Shown in pieces: positions 7,516 through 20,204 of a stretch of DNA of 27,992 nt. The position numbers and the translations under genes are program-made. How positions within the stretch are numbered: the stretch's first letter is position 1; every line of letters begins with the position of its first letter. This DNA is from UBA1163 sp049513055 (GTDB taxonomy: Bacteria > Desulfobacterota > BSN033 > UBA1163). Location: the NCBI GenBank assembly GCA_049513055.1, contig JBEKWN010000070.1:1-27992 (forward strand), read 5' to 3'. The notes under the pieces were generated by a model. It was not told where the DNA came from, ran no database searches, and was given only the letters and a program-made list of their open reading frames with translations.

Positions 7516-7616
7516 CTTTGAACCCCACCCTCAATAAGGAATGAACATTTTTTTCTGCATCCCACCATAAATGGTAGGGCTTTCTACGGGGTAAATCTAC
7601 TATAGAACCAAAAAAT

Positions 7617-7646
7617 AAAAAAGCCCATCATAATCGATGGGCTTTT
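7617..7646 (-). terminator. Rho-independent terminator of the rRNA operon
   Basis: On the minus strand AAAAGCCCATC, a short loop and GATGGGCTTTTTT form a strong GC stem followed by six T residues. It begins 32 bases after the 5S gene. The A-rich flank makes it potentially bidirectional. Confidence 0.9.
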
Positions 7647-7677
7647 CATTCCCCGCTTTCACGAGGACAAATTTAAT

Positions 7678-7795
7678 CTTGGCAACGTCCTACTCTCCCA
7701 CACAGTTACCCATGCAGTACCATCGGCGCTGAAGGGCTTAACTTCCGTGTTCGAAATGGGAACGGGTGTTTCCCCTTCGCCATGGTCACCAAGAA
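7678..7795 (-). rRNA. rrf: 5S ribosomal RNA
   Basis: The minus strand shows the 5S hallmarks CCGTTCCCATTTCGAACACG and GAAGTTAAGCCC, and the ends TTCTTGGTGACC and GTTGCCAAGA pair to close helix I. The length is about 118 bases. It is last in the rRNA operon. An 8-bp hairpin (TTCAATTT/AAATTGAA) lies between 23S and 5S, probably for processing. Confidence 0.95.
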
Positions 7796-7855
7796 ATTCA
7801 ATTTATGAAATTGAATGATGGATGAAGAGATGCCTTAATGGATAAATTCAATTAT

Positions 7856-10898
<3,043 letters not shown>

Positions 10899-10910
10899 AT
10901 AAAACTTTAC

Positions 10911-10971
10911 AGGTTTAGGCTGAGGCTGAGGTTAAGACTTTTTTTCTTAACCTTAACCTAAACCTTAACCT
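10911..10971. repeat. Inverted hexamer arrays in the tRNA-Ala/23S spacer
   Basis: Four 6-base units of AGGYTD type (10911-10934) are followed by a T-rich loop and an opposing array of CCTWAA-type units (10946-10971). The inner AGGTTAAG/CTTAACCT pair is exact, so the whole block can fold into a long imperfect hairpin. It lies 13 bases from the 23S 5' end, where processing stems normally sit. Confidence 0.65.
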
Positions 10972-11009
10972 TTAAAAATGATGCCATCATCCCTTCATCC
11001 ATATTCAAT

Positions 11010-11020
11010 TGTCAAAGAAC
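11010..11020 (-). promoter_or_regulatory. boxA-like antitermination site in the spacer before 23S
   Basis: GTTCTTTGACA on the minus strand resembles the rRNA boxA (TGCTCTTTAACA) and is identical to an element in the 16S leader. Confidence 0.6.
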
Positions 11021-11085
11021 AAATTAAAAACTCAACATATTTATTTCAGACGGGAATTGCTTACGGCCGATCCCTCATCTCATTC

Positions 11086-11160
11086 TGGTGGAGATGAGCG
11101 GATTTGAACCGCCGACCCCCTGCGTGCAAGGCAGGTGCTCTCCCGCTGAGCTACATCCCC
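11086..11160 (-). tRNA. tRNA-Ala (TGC)
   Basis: The minus-strand sequence starts GGGGATGTAGCTCAG, has anticodon loop CTTGCAC (anticodon TGC), T-loop GGTTCAAATCC and an encoded CCA end. The acceptor arms pair over 7 bp with one G-T pair. It lies in the 16S-23S spacer, the usual place for Ile/Ala tRNAs. Confidence 0.97.
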
Positions 11161-11163
11161 ATC

Positions 11164-11251
11164 CAAATTTGCTTCGGCAAATTTGAGTTCTTAGTTCTGA
11201 GTTCTTAGTTATTAGTTAACTCCAAACTCAAAACTAACAACTCTAAACTCA
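11164..11251. repeat. Inverted heptamer arrays between tRNA-Ala and tRNA-Ile
   Basis: A perfect 9-bp stem with a TTCG loop (CAAATTTGC/GCAAATTTG, 11164-11185) leads into five 7-base units AGTTMWN (11186-11220). After TCC come four 7-base units of the opposite sense, MAACTMW (11224-11251). The arms are complementary word by word, so the transcript could form an extended hairpin between the two tRNAs. Confidence 0.75.
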
Positions 11252-11265
11252 GACCTACGCTCTGT

Positions 11266-11342
<77 letters not shown>

Positions 11343-11357
11343 TCACTTTAACCTAAT

Positions 11358-11403
11358 GGCCTATAGCTTTTTAGCCCTTGGGAGTTTCGTAGAGCTATAG
11401 ACC
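11358..11403. repeat. Repeats of the tRNA-Ile 5' end in its leader
   Basis: GGCCTATAGCT at 11358-11368 is the exact reverse complement of AGCTATAGGCC at 11331-11341, inside the tRNA-Ile 5' arm, 16 bases away. GAGCTATAG recurs at 11392-11400. The spacer transcript can therefore pair with the tRNA's acceptor/D region. Confidence 0.6.
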
Positions 11404-11530
11404 CTTAAAGGGGATATTTAAACCCTCTTTAACGGGCCTTCTCAAACCCGTCTTCCCTTATTTTTAAAAGGGGTTACCGATCTGGGTATTGACCTAGGTG
11501 TCTGAATCCCGTTTACCCGGGACCGGAAGA

Positions 11531-13109
<1,579 letters not shown>

Positions 13110-13176
13110 ATATCTGAAAATGATCCTTTTCAAAGGAAAATATATAAAGACCCAGAAACAGTAACCCCTATTCTTT

Positions 13177-13187
13177 TGTCAAAGAAC
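13177..13187 (-). promoter_or_regulatory. boxA-like antitermination site in the 16S leader
   Basis: GTTCTTTGACA on the minus strand, about 70 bases before 16S, matches the spacer boxA copy exactly. Nus-factor antitermination of rRNA transcription is the expected role. Confidence 0.6.
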
Positions 13188-13207
13188 GAAATTTTTAGAA
13201 CTTTATA

Positions 13208-13236
13208 TTATTAATCTAAATTTTCATTTTTGTCAA
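13208..13236 (-). promoter_or_regulatory. rRNA operon promoter P2
   Basis: TTGACA (13231-13236) and TAATAA (13208-13213) are 17 bases apart on the minus strand, in an A/T-rich context about 100 bases before 16S. Confidence 0.7.
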
Positions 13237-13287
13237 GAGGGAAAATTGCAAATCAAAATTTTTATGTGTAACCTATTATTATCATGA

Positions 13288-13316
13288 ACGATACTTGATC
13301 TGGCAGACACTGTCAA
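13288..13316 (-). promoter_or_regulatory. rRNA operon promoter P1
   Basis: TTGACA (13311-13316) and TATCGT (13288-13293) are 17 bases apart, 80 bases upstream of P2. Tandem P1/P2 promoters are the classic rRNA arrangement. An A/T-rich stretch (TTTAATTTTC) upstream could serve as an UP element. Confidence 0.7.
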
Positions 13317-13406
13317 ATTACCCCTTGGGTAACGACTCCATAGTGTGAAAATTAAACTCCTAAAGAGTTGTTGATTTACAGTTGAAAGAGAGAATTACGA
13401 TAGGTA

Positions 13407-14972
13407 TCAGCGGCGACGTGGACCACGACGTCCGCTGGATGCCTTTGTTCGATACTTCTCTTTTCCATCAAAGACCAGGAGACCTTGACCTCCCTCAAAC
13501 AAGGCAGCGTCGCGGAAATATCTGCGTGCATCGCTCTCCAAGCCGAGTCTCTCCGCGACTCGTTTCAGGTCGATTCGATTAAGCACATCGATGGTAACCG
13601 GTCTCTTTGCATCATAGAACACGAGCGCATGAAGAAACCGCTTGGCTAGGTCTGAATTAAGCAGGAGGCACGCGAAGGATGCTTCTTGCTCAGAACTGCA
13701 GGGGATGAAGTAGCATGTGTCGTCTAAAACCACCGGCTTGTTCTGGTACCTACCTACGACCTCGAATCGGCAGTTCTTGTAGAACCCGGATACCGCGACC
13801 TTCCATGAGGAGAATGTGTAGTTCCCCACACCGAATACCGAGAACCTTGACCGCTTCTGATAGATAATGCTCTGGCGCCGATCCAGAACACCCGCGTGGC
13901 GCTGTAAATAAGACCAAGTCTTTGGAGCGGTTTTTGAGATAGTCTTTGTGTCGTCGCCAGGCCTGCGCTGTGTGACAAGAACATAGCGTTTTGGCGTGAG
14001 CCTGCCATTGGCAAGATCGGATGACTTTAGCAAAGGATATATGTAGGTCGGTTCGAGTTCAACGCGTTCACCAATTCCGTTGATAAAAGTAGTGCCCTCC
14101 TTTTTTAATTCCATCACGGAAGCCGCATCATGCTTAACACCGGATCGCCATGTATAATAGGCAAGCCCGTCGAGGTCTCTAAGACGGTTGAATTCGTCAA
14201 TGTCCGCGACGAGTTCCCTACCTATAAGACCGAACGTGGTTACTTTGTGGTCGAAGGTCAGATCCGAGTAAACTCCCGCCGTTGGAGATAGGTCGGGGAT
14301 GCCCGTGTGGACGATGAGAAGACATGCGTCAACTGAAACGCCGAAGTGTGCGGCTGCGTCGATGAGATGGATGGTTGCCCGACCGATGTTGAAGCGGTTG
14401 ACCCATCCGTGCCGCAGCACCTTCCGTGCGGTGGCTGTTTTGCAGAGCATAGCGACACAACTGCGTTGCCCACTAAGGGATTCGAGGAGTTTGATCAATA
14501 TCCATTCCGAAATGTCGAAGTTGGCTTTGCCCGTCTTGGCCGCAAAACCGGAATGCTTTTGGAAGTTCGTTTTCTTGGGAAGATTGTCGCTTCCAAGCGC
14601 CCCGAGGGCAGCGTTGGTTACCCACGGGGGATTTCCGAGGACAAGGATTTCCCCCCGAAACGCCGCAAAGAACTCCTTCCAGTTGAAAGTGAAGAAATCC
14701 TGTTGGGCTACTTGGCAACGAACTCCGTTCGCATCATGAACCGTCTTCCGCAAGGCGGAGACGTATTCCGCTTTGATGTCGTATGCGAACACTTGGCTGA
14801 CAGCGTGAAAGCCCTCGATCGCAGCCAAGACAAAACTGCCAAGCCCGCATGTCGGTTCGACGATAACAGATGGGGAAATACCAGCGTTGAGGAGGAAGGC
14901 CACAATCGAGTCGGCCAGACCGCGTGGCGTCTGGAAATCTCCGTATTCAATTTTGCTCTTTGCTAACATCAC
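13407..14972 (-). CDS. Type II DNA adenine-N6 methyltransferase (TaqI-like, gamma class)
   Basis: A 521-residue protein with the motif order of gamma-class adenine methyltransferases: GDFQTP (motif X, 11-16), EPTCGLGSF (motif I, AdoMet loop, 39-47), YDIKAEY (64-70), QDFF (91-94) and the catalytic NPPW (114-117). A long C-terminal target-recognition region follows and ends in a very basic tail (SSGRRGPRRR). It would methylate adenine in the site cut by the partner nuclease, protecting host DNA. Its ATG overlaps the nuclease stop by 4 bases (ATGA). It ends about 90 bases before rRNA promoter P1 on the same strand. The pair looks slightly richer in G+C than its flanks by eye, which suggests transfer. 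Confidence 0.9.
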   Translation of the reverse strand: MMLAKSKIEYGDFQTPRGLADSIVAFLLNAGISPSVIVEPTCGLGSFVLAAIEGFHAVSQVFAYDIKAEYVSALRKTVHDANGVRCQVAQQDFFTFNWKEFFAAFRGEILVLGNPPWVTNAALGALGSDNLPKKTNFQKHSGFAAKTGKANFDISEWILIKLLESLSGQRSCVAMLCKTATARKVLRHGWVNRFNIGRATIHLIDAAAHFGVSVDACLLIVHTGIPDLSPTAGVYSDLTFDHKVTTFGLIGRELVADIDEFNRLRDLDGLAYYTWRSGVKHDAASVMELKKEGTTFINGIGERVELEPTYIYPLLKSSDLANGRLTPKRYVLVTQRRPGDDTKTISKTAPKTWSYLQRHAGVLDRRQSIIYQKRSRFSVFGVGNYTFSSWKVAVSGFYKNCRFEVVGRYQNKPVVLDDTCYFIPCSSEQEASFACLLLNSDLAKRFLHALVFYDAKRPVTIDVLNRIDLKRVAERLGLESDARRYFRDAALFEGGQGLLVFDGKEKYRTKASSGRRGPRRR

Positions 14973-15619
14973 ACTATGCGCTGAACGCCATCGACTTTAC
15001 CCGCCTGTTCAATCACCCGGGTGTACTGAAGTCGCCACTGAAGTGCATTTGAAATGGTCAGATAACCAACCGGTGGTCGGGTCCTGAAGATTTCTTCCGC
15101 CAATTTTTGGGCCTGAATATCGTCCACCGGTAGGAACCGCTCCGTCATGAATGCGACAAGGTCATCCACGTTCCCCTTGTTGTCCAGAATCTTAAGGATT
15201 CCTGTCGTAGTCTGAAAATCTCCGGTCTGACTGCTCTCAACAAAGATGACATGTTTGATGTCCAAGGTGGCAGTTCGCGTATTTCGGTCGTCCTTCTTGT
15301 CATAAACGAATACCAGCAAAGAATAACCGAGGCCATATATTTTCTGGCGCGCTGACTTGAAAGGGCAAGACGACTGTGGCTGCCGCATGCTTGTCACCTT
15401 GATGTCAACGCCCATTCTCGGGAAGTCAATCCCTTTCGCTGAGGAACCTCGGGTGTACTCGTACTTCCTCTGGAGCCCTTCTTGGAACTTGTGTTCCAGA
15501 TAAGTACCTACCGCTTTGCCGTCCGTCACACCATAGAGTGACTTCTCTCTGTGCCCTGATTCCTTTTCGGCAAAAGCCTTGGCCTCTGCTTTAAGAAGGT
15601 CAACTGTGAGTTTCCGCAT
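14969..15619 (-). CDS. Type II restriction endonuclease, PD-(D/E)XK fold
   Basis: A 216-residue protein with a likely nuclease core: GIDFPRMGVDIKVTS places D65 and the D72-x-K74 pair in the PD-(D/E)XK arrangement. Basic RQPQ..PFKSARQKIYGLGYSLLVFVYDK follows, as in type II enzymes where a helix and strand flank the active site. The recognition site cannot be deduced. The ATG at 15619 has AGGAGA 5 bases upstream, and a TATAAT box at 15640-15645 gives a short leader. Being first in the operon with the methyltransferase second and coupled is a common but not universal order. No separate controller gene is visible. Confidence 0.8.
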   Translation of the reverse strand: MRKLTVDLLKAEAKAFAEKESGHREKSLYGVTDGKAVGTYLEHKFQEGLQRKYEYTRGSSAKGIDFPRMGVDIKVTSMRQPQSSCPFKSARQKIYGLGYSLLVFVYDKKDDRNTRTATLDIKHVIFVESSQTGDFQTTTGILKILDNKGNVDDLVAFMTERFLPVDDIQAQKLAEEIFRTRPPVGYLTISNALQWRLQYTRVIEQAGKVDGVQRIV

Positions 15620-15974
15620 TTCATTCTCCTGTATCGAACATTATAATATTTGTGTTGACCCTATATTTTCCTTAATGACCAAACCTTTCGGCGTTTTTAG
15701 AGACCCCCCCATGCATTCTAAAATACCCTGCGGGCAGTCGTTTCCTCAAAGAAAATATTTATATTAACAACATTATATCGCATCCTCAAAACTGATAAAT
15801 AAAATTATTTAGCCGTCATGGACAGGGTTGTCAAGTATCAATTACGGTTCATAATATACACCACATTTAAACTTTTCGGAAGTGCGGATTCAGGAACAAG
15901 TCACAACTGAATTTGACGGTGTTTAAAAGGCCAATCCCAACTTTCTCATAAAATTTATAACCTATTCAAGAAGT
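15620..15974. other. Gene-free gap between the restriction gene and tyrS
   Basis: About 355 bases, A/T-rich. Apart from the TATAAT box of the restriction gene I see no ORF with a ribosome site, no tRNA and no clear terminator for tyrS. It probably marks the right border of the restriction-modification insertion. Confidence 0.5.
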
Positions 15975-17228
15975 TCAGTTCTTTTCAACAATCTTTATCC
16001 GATGGAACTTCTTTTTCCCCGCCCTCAATAAAATCTCATCCTTTTTGTCAATATCATCTAACTTAATAAGAATATCAAATTTATCCACTTTTTTATTATT
16101 TAAATACCCACCCCCCTGCTCTATCAACCTTCTCGCTTCTGAGCTGGATGAACAAAGACCAGTTGCTTCAAATAACTTAAATAGTGGAATTCCTTCATCT
16201 ATTTTCTTCCTATCAATGAAGGTTGTTGGAATGGAATCTTCATCTGATTTTTCTTTTGAAAAAAGAGCCCTCGAAGCATTTCTGGCCTTTGTGGCTTCCT
16301 TTTCTCCATGGACAATCTTCGTCGCTTCAAAGGCTAAAGCTTCCTTGGCTTTTCTTAGATCAGCTCCCTCCAATTTTCCGTATTCCTCTACCTCCTCCAT
16401 AGGAAGAAATGTGAAGAGAGCCAAAAATCTTTTAACATCTCTATCATCGGTATTGATCCAAAATTGATAATATTCATAGGGAGAAGTGCGCTGGGGATCT
16501 AACCAGACTGCTCCCTTTTCAGTCTTCCCCATCTTTTTCCCATCTGCAGTCATGATAAGTGGAAAGGTAATTCCATAGGCTTGTTTTCCTTCGAGGCGAC
16601 GGATGAGATCAATTCCTGCCACAATATTGCCCCACTGATCACTTCCTCCCATTTGAATCAAACAGTTGTGATATTTAAAGAGATACCAGAAATCATAAGC
16701 CTGAAGAAGCTGATAATTGAATTCGATAAAGGAAAGCCCAGTCTCTAAACGGATCTTCACCGATTCAGTAGCGAGCATGCGATTGACGCTAAAATGGACA
16801 CCGATATCTCTGAGAAACTCGATATAATTGAGTTTGGTCAACCAATCGGCATTGTTCAAAAGAAGAGCTCGATCCTCTGAAAAATCTAAAAAATGAGCGA
16901 ACTGCTTTTTTTGGGCCTCAGCGTTCCGGTTAATCTCTTCATAGGTCATCATCTGTCGCATTTCATCTTTACCACTTGGATCCCCAACCAATCCTGTACC
17001 ACCTCCCACTAAGGAAATCGGTCGATGTCCATGTCTTTGCATGTGGGCAAGTGACATGATGGGCACCAAATTCCCTACGTGAAAACTTGAAGCGGTAGGG
17101 TCGAAGCCGATATAACAGGTAACCTTTCCCTCTAATATCTCGGGGACCTTTTCCTCATCGGTCACCTTTTCAATAAAGCCCCTTTCTATAAAGACATCAT
17201 AGACTGTCTTATTTTTCATCCTCTCCAT
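15975..17228 (-). CDS. tyrS: Tyrosyl-tRNA synthetase
   Basis: A 417-residue class I synthetase that charges tRNA-Tyr. The HIGH-type motif is HVGN (50-53) after YIGFDPTASSF. The tyrosine-pocket stretch QLLQAYDFWYLF (173-184) and the GGSDQWGNI signature (194-202) are present, and the KMSKS-type loop is KMGKT (232-236). A C-terminal S4-like RNA-binding domain (about 345-410, LCSSSSEARRLIEQGGGYLNN) completes the usual length. The start ATG lies 5 bases after the upstream stop; its ribosome site GGGAG overlaps that stop, so it is translated from the ymdB transcript. An ATG three codons on is a possible alternative. Confidence 0.97.
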   Translation of the reverse strand: MERMKNKTVYDVFIERGFIEKVTDEEKVPEILEGKVTCYIGFDPTASSFHVGNLVPIMSLAHMQRHGHRPISLVGGGTGLVGDPSGKDEMRQMMTYEEINRNAEAQKKQFAHFLDFSEDRALLLNNADWLTKLNYIEFLRDIGVHFSVNRMLATESVKIRLETGLSFIEFNYQLLQAYDFWYLFKYHNCLIQMGGSDQWGNIVAGIDLIRRLEGKQAYGITFPLIMTADGKKMGKTEKGAVWLDPQRTSPYEYYQFWINTDDRDVKRFLALFTFLPMEEVEEYGKLEGADLRKAKEALAFEATKIVHGEKEATKARNASRALFSKEKSDEDSIPTTFIDRKKIDEGIPLFKLFEATGLCSSSSEARRLIEQGGGYLNNKKVDKFDILIKLDDIDKKDEILLRAGKKKFHRIKIVEKN

Positions 17229-17233
17229 GCCCT

Positions 17234-18025
17234 TTAACTCCCATCATATAACGGAACCTTGATCCTTTGAATATTTTGGGATTTCCCTGTTTTCGAATCG
17301 ACTTCAATCACTACCCCTTGAAGTTCAATCTCCTCTGTGGCTACATCAAATTTCCATGGGATTTGGGTTAATAAACGCTCCAGGGCAACCTGTTTACGAA
17401 TTCCGATCACAGAGGCTAAGGGGCCTGTCATCCCGACATCGGTGATGTAAGCCGTTCCTTCATCCAATATTCTCTCATCACTCGTCTGGACATGGGTATG
17501 GGTTCCCAGTACAGCGCTCACCTTTCCATTTAAAAACCAACCCATCGCCATTTTCTCTGAAGTGGCCTCCGCATGGAAATCGACAAGAATGATATTAGTC
17601 TCTTTCCTCAATAATTCAATTTCCTTTTCTCCAACACGGAATGGACAATCCAGATGCTTCATGAAAACCCTGCCTTCCAAATTTAGGACACCCACCTTTT
17701 GACCATCCCGTGTGTGGAAGACACCTCCTCCTCTTCCCGGGACCTTGGGCGGATAATTAGCAGGTCTTAAAATCCGAAGCTCCTCATCTAAAAAAGGAAC
17801 AATCTCTTTTTTTGCCCAGATATGATTTCCAGAAGTTAATACATCTACCCCTTGGTCCAACATCTCTATTGCAATAGCGGGTGTGATTCCCATCCCTCCT
17901 GCTGCATTCTCTCCATTAGCAATCGTAAATTCGATTTTATGATCTGCGATAACTTTCTGTAAAACCCCATCGATGGCTTGCCGACCCGCTTTGCCTACAA
18001 TGTCCCCGATGAAGAGAATCCGCAT
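17234..18025 (-). CDS. ymdB: YmdB-like metallophosphoesterase (TIGR00282 family)
   Basis: A 263-residue binuclear metallophosphoesterase. Metal-site residues are all present: D8 (FIGDIVGKAGR), E39 and N40 (NGENAAGG), N67 and H68 (TSGNHIW), H151 (VDFHAEATSEK), H176 and H178 (GTHTHVQT). In Bacillus the family member YmdB hydrolyses 2',3'-cyclic nucleotides and modulates RNase Y-dependent RNA turnover. Finding it directly downstream of rny fits that link. It lies 110 bases after rny, with a heptamer array in between, and 5 bases before tyrS. The ATG has the weak site AAAGGGAA just before it. Confidence 0.93.
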   Translation of the reverse strand: MRILFIGDIVGKAGRQAIDGVLQKVIADHKIEFTIANGENAAGGMGITPAIAIEMLDQGVDVLTSGNHIWAKKEIVPFLDEELRILRPANYPPKVPGRGGGVFHTRDGQKVGVLNLEGRVFMKHLDCPFRVGEKEIELLRKETNIILVDFHAEATSEKMAMGWFLNGKVSAVLGTHTHVQTSDERILDEGTAYITDVGMTGPLASVIGIRKQVALERLLTQIPWKFDVATEEIELQGVVIEVDSKTGKSQNIQRIKVPLYDGS

Positions 18026-18063
18026 TTCCCTTTAACCCTACTAAAGTCTGTTAGTTAAAAAAC

Positions 18064-18130
18064 GCAAAGCGCATCGCGCATAGCTTAAATCACTAAGAGA
18101 AGAGAAATAGCTCAAAGCTTTGAGCTTTTA
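18064..18130. repeat. Composite heptamer arrays between rny and ymdB (copy A)
   Basis: Three 7-base units GCAWMGC lie at 18064-18084 and three units GCTYWDA at 18110-18130. The second block contains a perfect 18-bp palindrome (18109-18126, AGCTCAAAGCTTTGAGCT). The same two word types recur in the same order before sucD. Confidence 0.7.
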
Positions 18131-18135
18131 TTCTT

Positions 18136-19704
18136 CTATTTCGCATAATCGACAGATCGAGTTTCTCTGATCACCGTCACTTTGATCTGGCCGGGGTAGG
18201 TCATTTCTTTCTCGATCTTTCGGGCAATATCTCTGCAAAGAATAACAGATTCCTCATCTGAGAGACGATCGGGCTGAACCATAATACGAATTTCCCTGCC
18301 CGCTTGAATGGCATAAGATTTTTCCACTCCTGGGAAAGACTGGGCGATCTTTTCCAAATCTTCTAATCGTTTTACATAAGTTTCAAGCATCTCACGCCTT
18401 GCCCCTGGTCTCGCCCCTGAAAGGGCATCTGCAGCTTCCACTAAAATATCAAGAACGGACTCCGGCTTTTCCTCTTCATGATGAGAGGCGATAGCATGGA
18501 CAATGATAGGCGACTCCCCATATTTCCTTGCTAAGTCTGCTCCAATCTTTCCGTGGGAGCCTTCGACTTCATGATCGACGGCCTTTCCAATGTCATGAAG
18601 AAGGCCTGCCCTCTTAGCCTGTTTCACGTTGCCTCCCAGTTCTGCAGCCATGACCCCACAAAGAAATGCCACTTCCAAAGAATGCTGATAGACATTCTGG
18701 GCAAAACTCGTTCGATATTTGAGCCGTCCAATGAGTTTAATCAACTCCGGATGCATGCCGTGGACCCCCACATCAAAAGTCGCCTGTTCACCCGCTTCGC
18801 GGACGGATGTTTCTACTTCCTGCTCCACTTTTTGAACAATCTCTTCAATCCGTGCAGGATGGATGCGTCCATCGCTCACCAGACGTTCCAATGCAATACG
18901 GGCAATCTCCCTTCGAACGGGATTGAATCCTGAAAGAATCACGGCCTCTGGCGTGTCGTCGATGATCAGATCAATCCCTGTGGCCGCTTCGAGAGCCCGG
19001 ATGTTTCGACCTTCACGACCGATGATGCGGCCCTTCATTTCTTCATTCGGTAGATTGACCACAGAAACCGTCTTCTCAGCGACATATTCTCCAGCATAAC
19101 GTTGAACGGCCAGACTGATAATCTCTTTCGCCTTTTTATCGGCAAGCTCCTTGGCTTCCTCTTCAATCTTTTTTATCCTCTTGGCTCCTTCATGCTTTGC
19201 CTCATTCTCCATGGACTCCATTAACAATCGTTTTGCCTCTTCCGAAGACATTCTCGCAATGTTTTCCAATTGAATGCGTTGTCTTTCGAGAAGGGCCGCC
19301 ACCTTCTTATCCTGTTCCTGAATTGCCTTTTCCTGCTGGATTAAAGTTTTTTCCCGACGAGTGATATCTGCTTCTTTGGTATCAAGAAGCTCGATCTTTT
19401 TATCAAAATGCGATTCTCTCTGGATGAGCCTTCTCTCCAGATTCTGAAGCTCTTGACGTTTCTCCATCGTCTCTTTTTCAAACTCGGCCTTTTCTTGATA
19501 AAATTTATCTTTGGCTTGGAGGAGGGCTTCCTTTTTTAATATCTCAGCCTTTTTCTCAGCTTCCTCGATCAAGCGTTTGGCGACCTCTTTTGCGGAAACA
19601 ATCCTGGCTTCAGAAAACCTCTTTCTGACAAGGAATCCAACAACCCCTCCGAGAAATGCAATCGCAGAAACGACGATAATATACATCTCAATGGATAGCT
19701 TCAA
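18136..19704 (-). CDS. rny: Ribonuclease Y
   Basis: A 522-residue membrane-anchored endoribonuclease that starts mRNA decay. The N-terminal helix IVVSAIAFLGGVVGFLV is followed by a long charged coiled coil (about 30-205). The KH domain has GRIIGREGRNIRALE (near 225-240), the HD domain the catalytic LLHDIGKAVDHE (near 355-366), and ASHHEEEKP follows. The length is as usual. The start is judged to be TTG 19704: AAGGAGGTGA lies 8 bases before it, and upstream codons run into a repeat. ATG 19686 is an alternative. It heads the rny-ymdB-tyrS unit. Confidence 0.96.
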   Translation of the reverse strand: MKLSIEMYIIVVSAIAFLGGVVGFLVRKRFSEARIVSAKEVAKRLIEEAEKKAEILKKEALLQAKDKFYQEKAEFEKETMEKRQELQNLERRLIQRESHFDKKIELLDTKEADITRREKTLIQQEKAIQEQDKKVAALLERQRIQLENIARMSSEEAKRLLMESMENEAKHEGAKRIKKIEEEAKELADKKAKEIISLAVQRYAGEYVAEKTVSVVNLPNEEMKGRIIGREGRNIRALEAATGIDLIIDDTPEAVILSGFNPVRREIARIALERLVSDGRIHPARIEEIVQKVEQEVETSVREAGEQATFDVGVHGMHPELIKLIGRLKYRTSFAQNVYQHSLEVAFLCGVMAAELGGNVKQAKRAGLLHDIGKAVDHEVEGSHGKIGADLARKYGESPIIVHAIASHHEEEKPESVLDILVEAADALSGARPGARREMLETYVKRLEDLEKIAQSFPGVEKSYAIQAGREIRIMVQPDRLSDEESVILCRDIARKIEKEMTYPGQIKVTVIRETRSVDYAK

Positions 19705-19734
19705 CGGCCTATTCACCTCCTTAGGTAGGAAATA

Positions 19735-19796
19735 ATTTGATTCGTGGTTCGTGATTTGTAACACGACTCAGTAACACAAGTTACCCACACGAATCA
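19735..19796. repeat. Heptamer array with inverted end just upstream of rny
   Basis: Three 7-base units RTTYGTR (19740-19760) stand at one side; an 11-bp inverted repeat TTTGATTCGTG/CACGAATCAAA closes the block. It lies about 15 bases upstream of the rny ribosome site. Confidence 0.65.
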
Positions 19797-19811
19797 AAAA
19801 AAATAGAATCG

Positions 19812-20135
19812 TCAGTTGAGAAAAGAATTAGATCCGAGACGGAATAGAGAAAAAGACAGATTCAACGGAACCTGACATGGAAGAAAAAATGAGGGGGACC
19901 CCGATGTTGATTTCCATTTCGACTTCATTATATTAGGAAACCCTACTTTCCTATAAAAAAAGGAGTCAATGGTCTTCTTCTCCAAACTTAGACCAGCTTC
20001 AAGAGCAGAACGATAGAGCGATGAATGATCAGATTCCATGGAGACTTCCAACCATTCTCCCAACCGACTCCTTATCCTTGGAAATTTCTGTAGGATTTCG
20101 ATCAATTTCCAAACGATCATAGGTATCGAACCCAT
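19812..20135 (-). CDS. Doubtful ORF between zapA and rny
   Basis: A 107-codon frame with AGAAGAG before its ATG. The first 70 residues (MGSIPMIVWKLIEILQKFPR...) could be coding; the rest (Phe, Ser, Pro, Leu-rich) looks like translated spacer. I recognise no family, and many gene orders have no protein here. It may be non-coding leader of rny. Confidence 0.2.
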   Translation of the reverse strand: MGSIPMIVWKLIEILQKFPRIRSRLGEWLEVSMESDHSSLYRSALEAGLSLEKKTIDSFFYRKVGFPNIMKSKWKSTSGSPSFFLPCQVPLNLSFSLFRLGSNSFLN

Positions 20136-20204
20136 TCTCTTCTCATATCAGGACCAATGAAATCCCTTCCCTCTATTCCACCACACCTTTCATCTTCTGA
20201 CGAT

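Noticed and set aside
11164..11251. CRISPR array
   Set aside because: The units are 7 bases with no spacers, and no cas gene is present anywhere in the window.
14346..14966. 206-codon plus-strand ORF over the methyltransferase
   Set aside because: It is the antisense shadow of the methyltransferase motif region; the minus-strand frame has NPPW and the AdoMet loop.
18553..18933. 126-codon plus-strand ORF over rny
   Set aside because: Antisense to the conserved KH/HD region of RNase Y.
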